The position numbers were made by a program, and so were the translations under genes. From an uncultured Eubacteriales bacterium (GTDB lineage Bacteria; Bacillota; Clostridia; TANB77; CAG-508), in assembly GCA_949289635.1 (NCBI GenBank), contig CASEOS010000004.1, positions 62,001 through 126,000 of the forward strand: a stretch of 64,000 nucleotides of DNA, given 5' to 3'. The notes beneath the pieces are model-generated. The model was not told the DNA's origin. It saw only the letters and a list, made by a program, of their open reading frames with translations, and ran no database searches. Below, piece after piece: positions 35,088-43,936 of this stretch (within the stretch, counting starts at the first letter, position 1; each line of letters opens with the position of its first letter).

Positions 35088-35783
35088 TTATTTACTATCT
35101 ATAATTTCATCCGCCTGTGCTTGTGTAATATATTCATTTTCAACCATTGTTTTTAAAACATGAGATTGCCTTTGATTTGCTAAATCTGGATTAACCGTTG
35201 GAGCATAGACAGAAGGAGCATTTGGGACACCAGCAAGCATAGAAGCTTCATCTAAGTTTAAATCTTTTGGTTCCTTATTGTAATACCCCATACTAGCATC
35301 ATAAATGCCATAATAGCCATCTCCAAAATAGGCACTGTTAACATATAAAGCAAAGATTTCATCTTTTGAAAAATTTTGTTCTAAGTCATAAGCAGCAAAT
35401 AATTCACCCAATTTTCTAGTGGCTGTTTCTTCTTGTGTAAAGACTAAATTTTTTGCCACCTGCTGTGTAATGGTACTACCACCTTCTTGTAATTCACCAG
35501 TTCTAAGGTTTGTCCAAAGAGCTCTAGCAATTCCAATAAAATCAACAGGACCATGATCATAATATCTTCTATCTTCAACAGAAATAACGGCATTGATATA
35601 ATCTTGAGATAATTCACTAAAAGGTGTATAATGTTCATCTTCTGTTACTTCTGCTGTTCTGGTTAACAATGGTTTTTCATCTAAGGCTTTAGAATAGGTA
35701 ACAAAACCAATAATACCACATACAATGCCAGCAATTAGAATCAATATAAAAATAATCAATAATAATTTTCTAAAAAGTTTCAT
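35088..35783 (-). CDS. Monofunctional peptidoglycan glycosyltransferase (GT51)
   Basis: A 231-residue enzyme that polymerises lipid II outside the membrane. One N-terminal membrane helix (about 7-28) is followed by the GT51 domain with the catalytic Glu in SVEDRRYYDHG, then RALWTNLRTGELQEGGSTITQQ and a KLGELFAAYDLE helix. There is no transpeptidase domain, unlike class A PBPs. The start at 35783 follows AGAGG by about 5 nt; a GTG two codons earlier is less likely. The same frame stays open for 81 codons after the stop. Confidence 0.92.
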   Translation of the reverse strand: MKLFRKLLLIIFILILIAGIVCGIIGFVTYSKALDEKPLLTRTAEVTEDEHYTPFSELSQDYINAVISVEDRRYYDHGPVDFIGIARALWTNLRTGELQEGGSTITQQVAKNLVFTQEETATRKLGELFAAYDLEQNFSKDEIFALYVNSAYFGDGYYGIYDASMGYYNKEPKDLNLDEASMLAGVPNAPSVYAPTVNPDLANQRQSHVLKTMVENEYITQAQADEIIDSK

Positions 35784-35810
35784 AGACACCTCTATATAAT
35801 CTTTTTCTTT

Positions 35811-35839
35811 ATTATATAGTAATGTTTATGTTTTTACAA
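35811..35839 (-). promoter_or_regulatory. Promoter of the transglycosylase gene
   Basis: On the - strand: TTGTAA (35839-35834), a 17-nt spacer and TATAAT (35816-35811). Confidence 0.75.
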
Positions 35840-35916
35840 TAATATAAAAGTTAAGATTTTATGAATTTTTTATAAAGGGTATCTGTACAAAAATAGGATA
35901 TTATGATAAAATTCAA

Positions 35917-35946
35917 AATAGAATCATATAATTATATGGTTCTATT
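35917..35946 (+). promoter_or_regulatory. Hairpin just upstream of dapF
   Basis: A 13-bp stem (35917-35929 with 35934-35946, one G-U) lies 28 nt before the dapF start. It is not followed by a clear T-run, and it is not a recognised lysine riboswitch. Confidence 0.4.
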
Positions 35947-35974
35947 TATTAATACCTAAAAGAGGTGAAAGAAA

Positions 35975-36823
35975 ATGATAAAATTTACAAAAATGCATGG
36001 GCTAGGGAATGATTATGTCTATATGGATGCGATTCATCAAAATATAGAAAAAGAATCATCTCTAGCTCAATTTGTTAGCAATCGACATTTTGGAATTGGT
36101 TCAGATGGATTAATTCTAATATGTAAAAGTGAGATGGCAGACTTTAAAATGAGAATGTTTAATGCTGATGGTAGTGAAGCAGAAATGTGTGGAAATGGAA
36201 TTCGATGTGTAGGAAAGTTTGTATATGATAAAGGTCTTACAAATAAAACAGAAGTTACCATAGAAACATTAGCAGGTGTCAAAACATTACAATTAAATGT
36301 AGAGGAAGGAAAAGTAAAAACAGTAAGAGTAGATATGGGAGAGCCTATCCTTACACCAAAAGAAATACCTGTTATTGCAGGAGAAGAACCAGTAAAAAAT
36401 TTAAAGTTAAAAGCAAAAGATAAAGAATTTACATTTACATGTGTGTCAATGGGAAATCCACATGCAATCACATTTGTAGACAATACAAAAGAATTTGATG
36501 TAGAAACTTATGGAAAAATTTTAGAAGTAGATAAAGTATTTCCAAACAAAACCAATGTGGAATTTATTCAAATTGTAGATAAAAGTCATATTAACATGAG
36601 AGTATGGGAAAGAGGGGCTGGAGAAACATTAGCTTGTGGTACAGGTGCTTGTGCATCAGTTGTAGCATGTAATTTAAATGATTTAACAGAAAATAAAGTA
36701 AATGTGGAATTATTAGGTGGAACTTTAGAAATTGAGTGGAACAAACAAGATAATCATGTATATATGACAGGACCAGCAGTCACGGTTTTTGAAGGGGAAT
36801 TAATAGATATGCCTAAATATTAA
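35975..36823 (+). CDS. dapF: Diaminopimelate epimerase
   Basis: A 282-residue PLP-independent epimerase converting LL- to meso-diaminopimelate for lysine and peptidoglycan. The two catalytic cysteines are C72 (MCGNGIRC) and C221 (ACGTGACA). The N-terminal MHGLGNDY is diagnostic. AGAGG precedes the ATG. It is followed by dapL, so this organism uses the aminotransferase variant of the pathway. Confidence 0.97.
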   Translation: MIKFTKMHGLGNDYVYMDAIHQNIEKESSLAQFVSNRHFGIGSDGLILICKSEMADFKMRMFNADGSEAEMCGNGIRCVGKFVYDKGLTNKTEVTIETLAGVKTLQLNVEEGKVKTVRVDMGEPILTPKEIPVIAGEEPVKNLKLKAKDKEFTFTCVSMGNPHAITFVDNTKEFDVETYGKILEVDKVFPNKTNVEFIQIVDKSHINMRVWERGAGETLACGTGACASVVACNLNDLTENKVNVELLGGTLEIEWNKQDNHVYMTGPAVTVFEGELIDMPKY

Positions 36824-36899
36824 AAAATAAAAGAAAAAAGTTGAAATATGTTTATGATTTTTAACTTAAAGGATAACATAGAAGGGAAAGTGATGAGAT

Positions 36900-38144
36900 A
36901 TGAGTAAAATAAACGAAAATTTTTTAAATTTGCAAGATAGTTATCTATTTTCAACAATAGCAAAAAAAGTAGCAGAATATAGTAAAAATAATCCAGATAA
37001 AGAAATTATTAAATTAGGAATTGGAGATGTCACAAAACCAATTGTACCAGCATGTTTAGAAGCTATGCATAAAGCGGTTGATGAAATTGGAACACAAGAA
37101 GGATTTAAAGGATATGGACCAGAACAAGGATATGAATTTTTAAGAAATGCCATTGTAGAGAATGATTATAAAGCAAGAGGAGTTGATATAGAACCAGATG
37201 AGGTATTTGTATCAGATGGAGCAAAATGTGATTGTGGTAATATTGTAGATATATTTGCACAAGATAATAAAGTTGCCATTACAGATCCAGTATATCCAGT
37301 GTATCTAGATACCAATGTTATGTCAGGGAGAAGTGGAAAATATAATGAACAAACAGGTACATATGAAAATATTGTATATTTACCAGTAACGGCTGAAAAT
37401 GATTTTAAACCAGCATTACCAAAAGAAAAAGTAGACATGATTTATTTATGTTTTCCAAACAATCCAACAGGAACCGTATTAACCAAAGAAGATTTAAAAG
37501 TTTGGGTAGATTATGCAAAAGAAAATGATAGTATTATATTATATGATGCAGCATATGAAGCTTTTATAGAAGAAGAGAATATACCACACAGTATTTTTGA
37601 AGTAGAAGGGGCAAAAGATGTAGCTATTGAATTTAAGAGCTATTCAAAAACAGCAGGATTTACAGGTACCAGATGTGCTTATGTGGTAATCCCAAAAACA
37701 GTAAAAGGATATACAAAAAGTGGTGAAGCAATTGAATTAAATAAATTATGGAATAGAAGAACTTGTACAAAATTTAATGGTGTATCTTATATTGTTCAAA
37801 GAGCGGCAGAAGCTACTTATACACCTGAAGGAAAAAAACAAATAAAAGAAAATATTGGATATTATAAAGAAAATGCAAAAATTATCAAAAAGGGATTAGA
37901 AGAAGCAGGCTTTACCGTGTATGGAGCTGTAAATTCACCATATATCTGGCTAAAAGTGCCAGAAGGAATGACTTCATGGGAATTCTTTGATAAGTTATTA
38001 GAAGAGGTAAATATTGTAGGGACTCCAGGAAGTGGATTTGGACCTCACGGAGAGGGATATTTTAGATTAACTGCTTTTGGAACAAAAGAAAATACATTAA
38101 AAGCAATTGAAAGAATCAAAAACTGGAATATAAATAACGGATAA
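36900..38144 (+). CDS. dapL: LL-diaminopimelate aminotransferase
   Basis: A 414-residue PLP aminotransferase that makes LL-diaminopimelate directly from tetrahydrodipicolinate, bypassing succinyl or acetyl intermediates. It has [30 protein letters not shown] and the PLP lysine K250 in [14 protein letters not shown]. It lies 76 nt after dapF, so the two form a compact diaminopimelate operon. Confidence 0.96.
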   Translation: MSKINENFLNLQDSYLFSTIAKKVAEYSKNNPDKEIIKLGIGDVTKPIVPACLEAMHKAVDEIGTQEGFKGYGPEQGYEFLRNAIVENDYKARGVDIEPDEVFVSDGAKCDCGNIVDIFAQDNKVAITDPVYPVYLDTNVMSGRSGKYNEQTGTYENIVYLPVTAENDFKPALPKEKVDMIYLCFPNNPTGTVLTKEDLKVWVDYAKENDSIILYDAAYEAFIEEENIPHSIFEVEGAKDVAIEFKSYSKTAGFTGTRCAYVVIPKTVKGYTKSGEAIELNKLWNRRTCTKFNGVSYIVQRAAEATYTPEGKKQIKENIGYYKENAKIIKKGLEEAGFTVYGAVNSPYIWLKVPEGMTSWEFFDKLLEEVNIVGTPGSGFGPHGEGYFRLTAFGTKENTLKAIERIKNWNINNG

Positions 38145-38151
38145 TAAAAGA

Positions 38152-38195
38152 AAGCTGTAGATAGAAAAAGTTCTATTTACAGCTTATGATTTTTA
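38152..38195 (+). terminator. Terminator of dapF-dapL
   Basis: A 15-bp stem (38152-38166 with 38171-38185, one G-U), a 4-nt loop and a T-run shortly after. Confidence 0.85.
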
Positions 38196-38252
38196 AGATA
38201 TATTTATAAAAAGATGAATCATGAACAGAAAACAAAAGTTCGAAAAAATATA

Positions 38253-38281
38253 TTGACTTTTTAAAATAGAATTTATATAAT
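38253..38281 (+). promoter_or_regulatory. Promoter of the HD-domain hydrolase gene
   Basis: TTGACT (38253-38258), a 17-nt spacer and TATAAT (38276-38281). Confidence 0.8.
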
Positions 38282-38313
38282 GAGAAAGAACAAAAAATAA
38301 AAAGGAGCAAAAA

Positions 38314-38868
38314 ATGAAAGAAGAATTTTTAAGATTATTAAGAACAGTCAATCGAGAAGGAATAGAAGAATTAATTAATTTTTTAGAAAAATCAGACTTT
38401 TTCAAAGCACCTGCCAGTACGAGATTTCATGGAGACCATGAAGGAGGGTTAGTAGAACATAGCTTAAAAGTATATGAAATTCTAAAACATAAAGTAGAAC
38501 ACAATATAAAAGGAGTAACCGTACCAGAAGAATCTATTATTATCATTGGGTTATTACATGATATTTGTAAAACAAACTTTTATAAAGTAGATTATAGAAA
38601 TGCAAAAAATGCATTAGGCGTTTGGGAAAAAGTACCATATTATACGATTGAAGATACCATTCCATATGGACATGGAGAAAAATCTGTTATGATGATTACA
38701 GAATATATGAAATTAACCCCAGAAGAAAAATACGCTATTCGTTGGCATATGGGATATACAGAACCAAAAGAATTATATAATGCGATAGGAGCTTCTTACA
38801 CAAAATATCCAATTGCTTTATTAACACATGAAGCAGATTTAGAGGCTACGTATTTTTATGATACATAA
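38314..38868 (+). CDS. HD-domain phosphohydrolase
   Basis: A 184-residue soluble protein. The HD metal site is visible as HGDHEGGLVEHSLKV, LLHDICK (HD pair) and a distal His/Asp (RWHMGY, THEADLEA). Similar short HD proteins occur in clostridial chromosomes and phages; the nucleotide or other phosphoester substrate is unknown. AAGGAG precedes the ATG. It is followed by a REP-like pair and ruvA. Confidence 0.82.
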   Translation: MKEEFLRLLRTVNREGIEELINFLEKSDFFKAPASTRFHGDHEGGLVEHSLKVYEILKHKVEHNIKGVTVPEESIIIIGLLHDICKTNFYKVDYRNAKNALGVWEKVPYYTIEDTIPYGHGEKSVMMITEYMKLTPEEKYAIRWHMGYTEPKELYNAIGASYTKYPIALLTHEADLEATYFYDT

Positions 38869-38878
38869 AAGTTGAAAA

Positions 38879-38984
38879 AAGTTGCCAAAGGGGACGGGGC
38901 AAAATGGCAACTTTTCATAAAAAATAAAAAAAGTTATATAAAAACAAAAAAGTTGCCATTTTGCCCCGTCCCCTTTGGCAACTT
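38879..38984. repeat. REP-like palindrome, inverted pair upstream of ruvA
   Basis: Arms 38879-38915 and 38948-38984 are perfect 37-bp reverse complements separated by 32 AT-rich bases. Each arm has the GTTGCCA...TGGCAAC unit with a GCCCCGTCCCC core, shared with the elements at 5735 and 19589. The ruvA ribosome-binding site (AAGGAAGG) begins directly after the right arm. Confidence 0.92.
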
Positions 38985-39001
38985 AAAGGAAGGAAAAAGA
39001 T

Positions 39002-39640
39002 ATGTTAGCATATATAAAAGGAACTCTAGAAATGAAAATGACAGAATATGTAGTCATTGATGTAGGAGGATTAGGATATAAAATATACATGTCAAGTATA
39101 GGAATGGAGAAATTAGGAAATATAGGAGAAAAAGTAAAAGTATATACTTATTATAGAGTGAGAGAAGATGATATTAGTATATATGGATTTAATTCTAATG
39201 AAGAATTAAGAATGTTTGAGTTATTATTATCAGTCAGTGGTGTAGGAGCTAAAACGGCTTTGGCAATGCTTGCTGTATGTACACCATCAGAATTTGTGTT
39301 AGCGATTGTATCAGAAGATGTCAATGTATTAACATCTATTCCAGGAATTGGTCCTAAATCAGCTAAGAGAATTATATTAGAATTAAAAGATAAGATTAAG
39401 AAAGAACAACAAATTCAAGAATTAGAAATGGCTTCGAAAAATAATAAAGATATAAGTGAAACAAGTATGAAAGTAAAACAAATGATTGAAACTGATAACA
39501 AAGTACAAGAAGCAGTTGCAGCACTTCAAGTGTTAGGGTATAACAAAAAGGAAATTGAAAAAGCATTTGCTAAAATAGATAAAATGAACTTAACAACAGA
39601 AGATTTAATCAAAAAAGGATTGAGTATTTTAGCAAATTAA
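39002..39640 (+). CDS. ruvA: Holliday junction DNA-binding subunit RuvA
   Basis: A 212-residue protein that tetramerises on Holliday junctions and loads RuvB. It has an OB fold at the N-terminus (MLAYIKGTLE...), two helix-hairpin-helix motifs (SVSGVGAKTALAML, SIPGIGPKSAKRI) and a C-terminal RuvB-binding helical domain (VQEAVAALQVLGY). ruvB, usually the next gene, is not adjacent; the next gene is rarA. Transcription may begin before or inside the REP-like pair. Confidence 0.96.
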   Translation: MLAYIKGTLEMKMTEYVVIDVGGLGYKIYMSSIGMEKLGNIGEKVKVYTYYRVREDDISIYGFNSNEELRMFELLLSVSGVGAKTALAMLAVCTPSEFVLAIVSEDVNVLTSIPGIGPKSAKRIILELKDKIKKEQQIQELEMASKNNKDISETSMKVKQMIETDNKVQEAVAALQVLGYNKKEIEKAFAKIDKMNLTTEDLIKKGLSILAN

Positions 39641-39737
39641 TTTATATTGCTATAAAAAAGAAATTAATTTTTCTATTTGAATAAACAGTTTTAATGATAG
39701 CAAAGATAACAAGGAAAAGGAAAAATAGAAGGGAAAA

Positions 39738-40988
39738 ATGAAAATGAATAGTAATGAGCCATTAGCATTTAGGATGAGACCTAGAACTTTAGAAGAATAT
39801 GTTGGACAAGAACATGTTTTAGGAAAAGGTAAAATATTATATAGAACAATTAAAGCAGACAGATTATCTAGTATTATTTTATTTGGACCACCTGGATGTG
39901 GAAAAACATCATTAGCAAGAGTGATTAGTGAAACCACAAAATATAAATTTTACAAAATTAATGCTGTTACAGCTGGTGTAGCAGATATTAAAAGAGTGGT
40001 GGAAGAAACTAAAAATTTTATGATTAATCCAGCTGGAAAAAGTATATTATTCATTGATGAAATTCATAGATTTAATAAATTGCAACAAGATGCATTACTT
40101 CCTTATGTGGAAAATGGAACAGTGATTTTAATTGGAGCAACAACAGAAAATCCATATTTTGAGGTAAACAAAGCTTTGATTTCTAGGTCAATGGTTATCA
40201 AGCTAGAACCATTAACAATAGAAAATATTTTTACAATTTTAAAAAATGCACTTGAAAGAAAAGATGGATTAGGGGAATACAATATCAAAATAGAAGATGA
40301 AACTTTAAAAAAATTAGCAATCATTTCAAACGGAGATGTGCGAACAGCTTTAAACGGTTTAGAAGTAGCAGTATTAACAACCAATATGGATGCAGATGGA
40401 TATATCCATATTACAGATGAAATTATCAAAAATAGTGTGCAAGATAGGAAAGCGATATTTGATAAAAATGGAGAAGCACATTATGATAATATAAGTGCAT
40501 TTATAAAATCTATGAGAGGTTCTGATCCTGATGCAGTTGTATTTTATTTAGCAAGGGCATTAAATGGAGGAGAAGATCCGATGTTTTTAGCAAGAAGAAT
40601 TGTTATTTGTGCATCTGAAGATGTAGGATTGGCAAATCCACAAGCATTAGTAGTTGCCAATTCTGCGATGCAAGCTGTTCATATGGTAGGAATGCCAGAA
40701 GCAAGAATCATTTTATCAGAAGCTGCTATATATGTGGCATTATCTAAAAAATCAAATGCAAGTTACTTAGCCATAAATAAAGCATTGGAAGATGTAAAAA
40801 ATAAAGAAACCGGAGAAGTGCCAATGCATTTAAGGAATGCCCCAATTGAAGATATGAAAAATTTAGGATATAGTAATGGTTATTTGTATCCACATGATTT
40901 CCCGGGACACTATGTCGAACAACAATATTTACCAGATGAAATGTTAGGAACAAAATATTATGTTAAAGATGAAAATATAGATTTATAA
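39738..40988 (+). CDS. rarA: Replication-associated recombination ATPase RarA (MgsA)
   Basis: A 416-residue AAA+ ATPase acting at stalled forks. It starts with FRMRPRTLEEYVGQEH and has the Walker A GPPGCGKTS (50-58), Walker B SILFIDEIHRFNK, the GATTENP sensor 1, and a C-terminal tetramerisation domain (DPMFLARRIVICASEDVGLANPQ split across the conserved arch). GAAGGG precedes two possible ATGs (39738, 39744). It is not RuvB: the RarA-specific C-terminal region is clear. Confidence 0.96.
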   Translation: MKMNSNEPLAFRMRPRTLEEYVGQEHVLGKGKILYRTIKADRLSSIILFGPPGCGKTSLARVISETTKYKFYKINAVTAGVADIKRVVEETKNFMINPAGKSILFIDEIHRFNKLQQDALLPYVENGTVILIGATTENPYFEVNKALISRSMVIKLEPLTIENIFTILKNALERKDGLGEYNIKIEDETLKKLAIISNGDVRTALNGLEVAVLTTNMDADGYIHITDEIIKNSVQDRKAIFDKNGEAHYDNISAFIKSMRGSDPDAVVFYLARALNGGEDPMFLARRIVICASEDVGLANPQALVVANSAMQAVHMVGMPEARIILSEAAIYVALSKKSNASYLAINKALEDVKNKETGEVPMHLRNAPIEDMKNLGYSNGYLYPHDFPGHYVEQQYLPDEMLGTKYYVKDENIDL

Positions 40989-41012
40989 GAATAGAATAGT
41001 AAGTTATATAAT

Positions 41013-41057
41013 AAAGATGACATTTTGTAAAAAAACTGTCATCTTTATATTTTTTTG
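41013..41057 (+). terminator. Terminator of rarA
   Basis: A 10-bp stem (41013-41022 with 41037-41046) and a run of T. Confidence 0.8.
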
Positions 41058-41106
41058 GTATATGATATCCAAATATAGAAATAATATATAGCAGTAGGAG
41101 GAAAAA

Positions 41107-41334
41107 ATGCCAAGAAATGAAATTCATGAACAAAATACAAAAGAAAGTAAATGGAAAAATGAAGATAAAACATATTTATTTGAATTACAAAAATTTTTAG
41201 ATATAGTAGAAAATGTAAAAGATGAAGAATTACAAAAAGAAATTATTACACAAATGTTAAAATGTGATAAAAGAGTTACTCAATTAGCAGAAACTATTTT
41301 TCAAAAGTTAGAAAAAAATAGTGATACAGTTTAA
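41107..41334 (+). CDS. Small helical protein of unknown function
   Basis: A 75-residue highly charged protein predicted to be two helices (about 20-45 and 46-70), with no membrane segment or Cys cluster beyond a single Cys. AGGAGG lies 6 nt before the ATG, and a terminator separates it from rarA, so it is probably expressed on its own. No family recognised. Confidence 0.65.
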   Translation: MPRNEIHEQNTKESKWKNEDKTYLFELQKFLDIVENVKDEELQKEIITQMLKCDKRVTQLAETIFQKLEKNSDTV

Positions 41335-41399
41335 ATTTTATCTTTATAAAAAATGGAAGTATATGCATAAAAAATGAAAATTTGTAAACAATAGAAAAT

Positions 41400-41756
41400 A
41401 TGAAAAATATAGCAAAGAAAATCATAATAGGAATTTTTGCAGGATTTGTGAGTGGACTGTTTTCAACAGGTGGAGGGATGATTGTAGTTCCAGCATTAAT
41501 ATATTTATTAAATATGGAAGATAAAAAAGCGAGAGGAACTTCTATTTTTTGCATCTTGCCAATGGTTATGACAAGTGGATTTTTCTATTATAAACATCAT
41601 TATATTGATTGGAATATTTCTATACTTTGTGCAATTGGTGGCATGATAGGCGGATATATAGGAGCAAAATTATTAAAAAAAATTCCAGTACAATATTTGA
41701 AAATAGCATTTACGATTTTTTTAATATATGCATCCTATAAAATGATTTTTCAGTAA
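41400..41756 (+). CDS. Half-size TauE/SafE family membrane protein (first of pair)
   Basis: A 118-residue protein equal to one repeat of the TauE/SafE anion exporter family, which usually has two repeats in about 250 residues. The characteristic GFVSGLFSTGGGMIVVPAL and GGMIGGYIGAKLL stretches are present. No clear Shine-Dalgarno precedes the ATG. The second half is encoded 9 nt downstream as a separate gene. A functional heterodimer is likely; the substrate (sulfite or other organosulfonate) is unknown. Confidence 0.85.
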   Translation: MKNIAKKIIIGIFAGFVSGLFSTGGGMIVVPALIYLLNMEDKKARGTSIFCILPMVMTSGFFYYKHHYIDWNISILCAIGGMIGGYIGAKLLKKIPVQYLKIAFTIFLIYASYKMIFQ

Positions 41757-41765
41757 GAGGAAACG

Positions 41766-42137
41766 ATGATCCAAATTTTAATAGGAATTTTATCAGGAAT
41801 TATTAGTGGAACAGGAATGGGAGGAGGAACTATTTTAATCTTTCTCCTTGTATATGTATTGGGAATAGAACAACATATTGCACAAGCGACAAATTTAATT
41901 TTTTTTATTCCTACATCTATCATAGCAATTATTATAAATTTAAAAAATAAAAATATCGCTTTACAAAGTGCAATATTGGTTTCTGTATTTGGAATATTAG
42001 GTGCTATTATTGGCGCTAATATATCTATTAATATAGATGTAGAATTATTAAGAAAATGGTTTGGTATATTTTTAGGAATTATTGCCATTCATGAAATATA
42101 TACCATTACAAAATGGTATAAAAAGAAAAAAAATTGA
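41766..42137 (+). CDS. Half-size TauE/SafE family membrane protein (second of pair)
   Basis: A 123-residue single-repeat TauE/SafE protein, with GIISGTGMGGGTILIFLLV and GILGAIIGANIS. It follows its partner by 9 nt and has GAGGAAA before the ATG. The two frames differ and both have proper starts, so this looks like a genuine split pair rather than a frameshift in one gene. Confidence 0.85.
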   Translation: MIQILIGILSGIISGTGMGGGTILIFLLVYVLGIEQHIAQATNLIFFIPTSIIAIIINLKNKNIALQSAILVSVFGILGAIIGANISINIDVELLRKWFGIFLGIIAIHEIYTITKWYKKKKN

Positions 42138-42189
42138 GATACTAAGGAAAATAAAAGTTTAAAATAAGATTTTAGAGAGGATGATGAAT

Positions 42190-42330
42190 ATGAAATTTGT
42201 AAAAGGTGTTGTTATAGGAGGATTACTAGTGACAGGTGCTGCTATGCTATATACAGAAATGGGGAAAAGTACAAAAAGAAAAATGATGAAAAAAGGAAGG
42301 AATATGGTAAAAAAGATGGGTATTGTATAA
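42190..42330 (+). CDS. Small YtxH-like membrane protein
   Basis: A 46-residue ORF starting MKFVKGVVIGGLLVTGAAML, then a basic helix ending KKMGIV. It has one short membrane helix and a basic cytosolic tail, like small YtxH-type proteins. AGAGG lies 9 nt before this ATG; in-frame ATGs at 42181 and 42184 are closer to the ribosome site and less likely. The function is unknown. Confidence 0.6.
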   Translation: MKFVKGVVIGGLLVTGAAMLYTEMGKSTKRKMMKKGRNMVKKMGIV

Positions 42331-42371
42331 ACATATAAAAAATATCTTATGCTATATTATTTAAAAAGTTC

Positions 42372-42410
42372 AAAAATCCAACTTAAATAAAAGTTGGATT
42401 TTTATCATAT
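42372..42410. terminator. Bidirectional terminator between the YtxH-like gene and the surface-protein gene
   Basis: A 13-bp perfect stem (42372-42384 with 42391-42403), T-rich on both strands. Confidence 0.85.
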
Positions 42411-42826
42411 TATTTATCATTGCATTTGTCAGATTCTAAATAACAATCACATTTTTCATGTTTATCACCTTTTAAACATTTTCCTTCATGATGACATTTA
42501 GCACAAATTTTAATTTTTTTCGTATCATTTACCCAGATTTGAATAGCATATTGTTTTCCTGGACATAAAGGACCAAATACGAACTCGCCCTCGCAATCGG
42601 TAAACGTATGCCCAATTGGTCTACGTTCTTCTTTACCACAATCATAAACAATTTCAACTAATTTTACAACAGCATCTATTACAGGTTCTTTAAAACAATC
42701 CTTTACAACACCATAAATAACGTCACGATTATCTTCCGGTAAAGTAATGTCTAAATCAAATTGTTTTCCTCCTGATATAACGCCATCAATATCTAAAATT
42801 TGACATGGTTTTTTATCATTTTCCAT
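42410..42826 (-). CDS. Cys-rich protein with carboxypeptidase regulatory-like (beta-sandwich) domain
   Basis: A 138-residue protein. After MENDKKPCQ comes a prealbumin-like fold (VIYGVVKDCFKEPVIDAVVKL ... HTFTDCEGEFVFGPL ... YAIQIWV), then a Cys/His-rich tail with CxxC and CDC motifs (CAKCHHEGKC). There is no signal peptide. Proteins of this kind are common in Clostridia and I believe some are spore or surface components. The start at 42826 is supported by AAAGGG. The promoter is overlapped by a Spo0A box, which fits a sporulation-stage role. Confidence 0.75.
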   Translation of the reverse strand: MENDKKPCQILDIDGVISGGKQFDLDITLPEDNRDVIYGVVKDCFKEPVIDAVVKLVEIVYDCGKEERRPIGHTFTDCEGEFVFGPLCPGKQYAIQIWVNDTKKIKICAKCHHEGKCLKGDKHEKCDCYLESDKCNDK

Positions 42827-42861
42827 TCCAAAATCACCCTTTCTAAAACAACTCAAGTTGC

Positions 42862-42892
42862 TTTATATATCATATGAAGAATTTTGTCGAAA
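42862..42892 (-). promoter_or_regulatory. Promoter with overlapping Spo0A (0A) box
   Basis: On the - strand: -35 TCGACA (42890-42885), a 17-nt spacer and -10 TATAAA (42867-42862). TTTTGTCGAAA at 42882-42892 (+ strand) matches the Spo0A-box core TGTCGAA and covers the -35, so Spo0A is predicted to control the Cys-rich surface gene and possibly the divergent membrane gene. Confidence 0.6.
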
Positions 42893-42934
42893 GTGAAAGA
42901 AATAAAGGAAAAAAGTGAAAAAACAAGAAAAAAC

Positions 42935-42962
42935 TTTACAACTTATATTTTTATGATATAAT
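42935..42962 (+). promoter_or_regulatory. Promoter of the membrane protein at 42993
   Basis: TTTACA (42935-42940), a 16-nt spacer and TATAAT (42957-42962). Confidence 0.65.
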
Positions 42963-42992
42963 AAAAATAGATAAACTAAGGAGGAAATAGAA

Positions 42993-43862
42993 ATGGGAAT
43001 ATGGGAAAATATAAAGGCTAAAAGAGAAGCAAAAAAACAACAAGAAATAGATGAAGAAATAGAAAGAATAGAACAAATTAAAGGCAAAAGACTAAATGAA
43101 AAAGGTAAAGAAAAAATAGTCAAGAACGTAGAAAACAGAAGAACAAGAAGAGGTATTAGAAATACAATTATAGCAATATTGGGATCTATAGGAATTGTAG
43201 TGGGTGGACAATCATTATTAACAGATGGAAATGAAGGAAAGCAACCAGATAATAAAACCAATATGGAAATGGACAATGAAAATACGACTTCAACAACTAA
43301 AAGAGATGAATATTTACAAGAATTACAAGATTTAAGTCAATATCAAGATTTAGAAGACTCACAAAAAGAGATAAGAGATACCCGTATAATAGATGAAATT
43401 TTAAAAATGTATAATGGTAACTTATTGGAACAAGCAGAAATTGATAAAGATGATTTAGGTATTATATTCCAAGATCATGTAGGAGAGGGACATATTATAG
43501 AAAAACATAGTGAAGATGGAGAAGTTTCTTATATAGAAAATGCTTCAAAAACTACAGAAGATTTGCAAGCAGGAGAAACATGGGTAGAATCAAAAGATAT
43601 AGGCCATATATATGTTTTAGTAGATAATGAAAATAATAATACTGTTGCAGGAATTGGTGCTATTGACAAAGCATATCATGAAATTGATGTTGAGCAAATA
43701 AGAGCCAATGGTATAGTATATGAAAAAAATGATCAAACTTATATCGGGTTACCAGAAGAATATGAGTTACAATATATAGATGAAAATTTTGGTAACTATT
43801 TTCAAGACAGACAGGAAAAAGTTAAACAAGAACAAAAAGAAGATAATGAAATAGAATTTTAA
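42993..43862 (+). CDS. Single-pass membrane protein of unknown function
   Basis: A 289-residue protein: a highly charged helical N-terminus (1-55, many Lys and Glu), one membrane helix (about 57-76), then an acidic extracellular part with Asn/Thr-rich linker and a possible folded region (about 140-270; DDLGIIFQDHVGEGHIIEKH, IYVLVDNENN). AGGAGG precedes the ATG. No family recognised. It lies between a Spo0A-box promoter and the giant glucan synthase-like gene. Confidence 0.75.
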   Translation: MGIWENIKAKREAKKQQEIDEEIERIEQIKGKRLNEKGKEKIVKNVENRRTRRGIRNTIIAILGSIGIVVGGQSLLTDGNEGKQPDNKTNMEMDNENTTSTTKRDEYLQELQDLSQYQDLEDSQKEIRDTRIIDEILKMYNGNLLEQAEIDKDDLGIIFQDHVGEGHIIEKHSEDGEVSYIENASKTTEDLQAGETWVESKDIGHIYVLVDNENNNTVAGIGAIDKAYHEIDVEQIRANGIVYEKNDQTYIGLPEEYELQYIDENFGNYFQDRQEKVKQEQKEDNEIEF

Positions 43863-43936
43863 AAACAAATTTACCAGATTACAAAAGTGTGCAATAAAGA
43901 TAAAAGAGTATATAATAAAAAATAACACAAGAGTAT

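Noticed and set aside
34809-35163. Two + strand ORFs after mnmA
   Set aside because: They lack ribosome sites and overlap the - strand transglycosylase end; the Phe-rich products look like antisense translation.
35917-35946. Lysine riboswitch upstream of dapF
   Set aside because: It is only a single small hairpin, far too short for the lysine riboswitch.
38872-39060. 62-codon ORF over the ruvA-proximal palindromes
   Set aside because: It is made of repeat sequence and runs into ruvA in another frame.
41400-42137. One frameshifted TauE/SafE gene
   Set aside because: Each half has its own start and stop, the second has a ribosome site, and single-repeat TauE/SafE genes are known.
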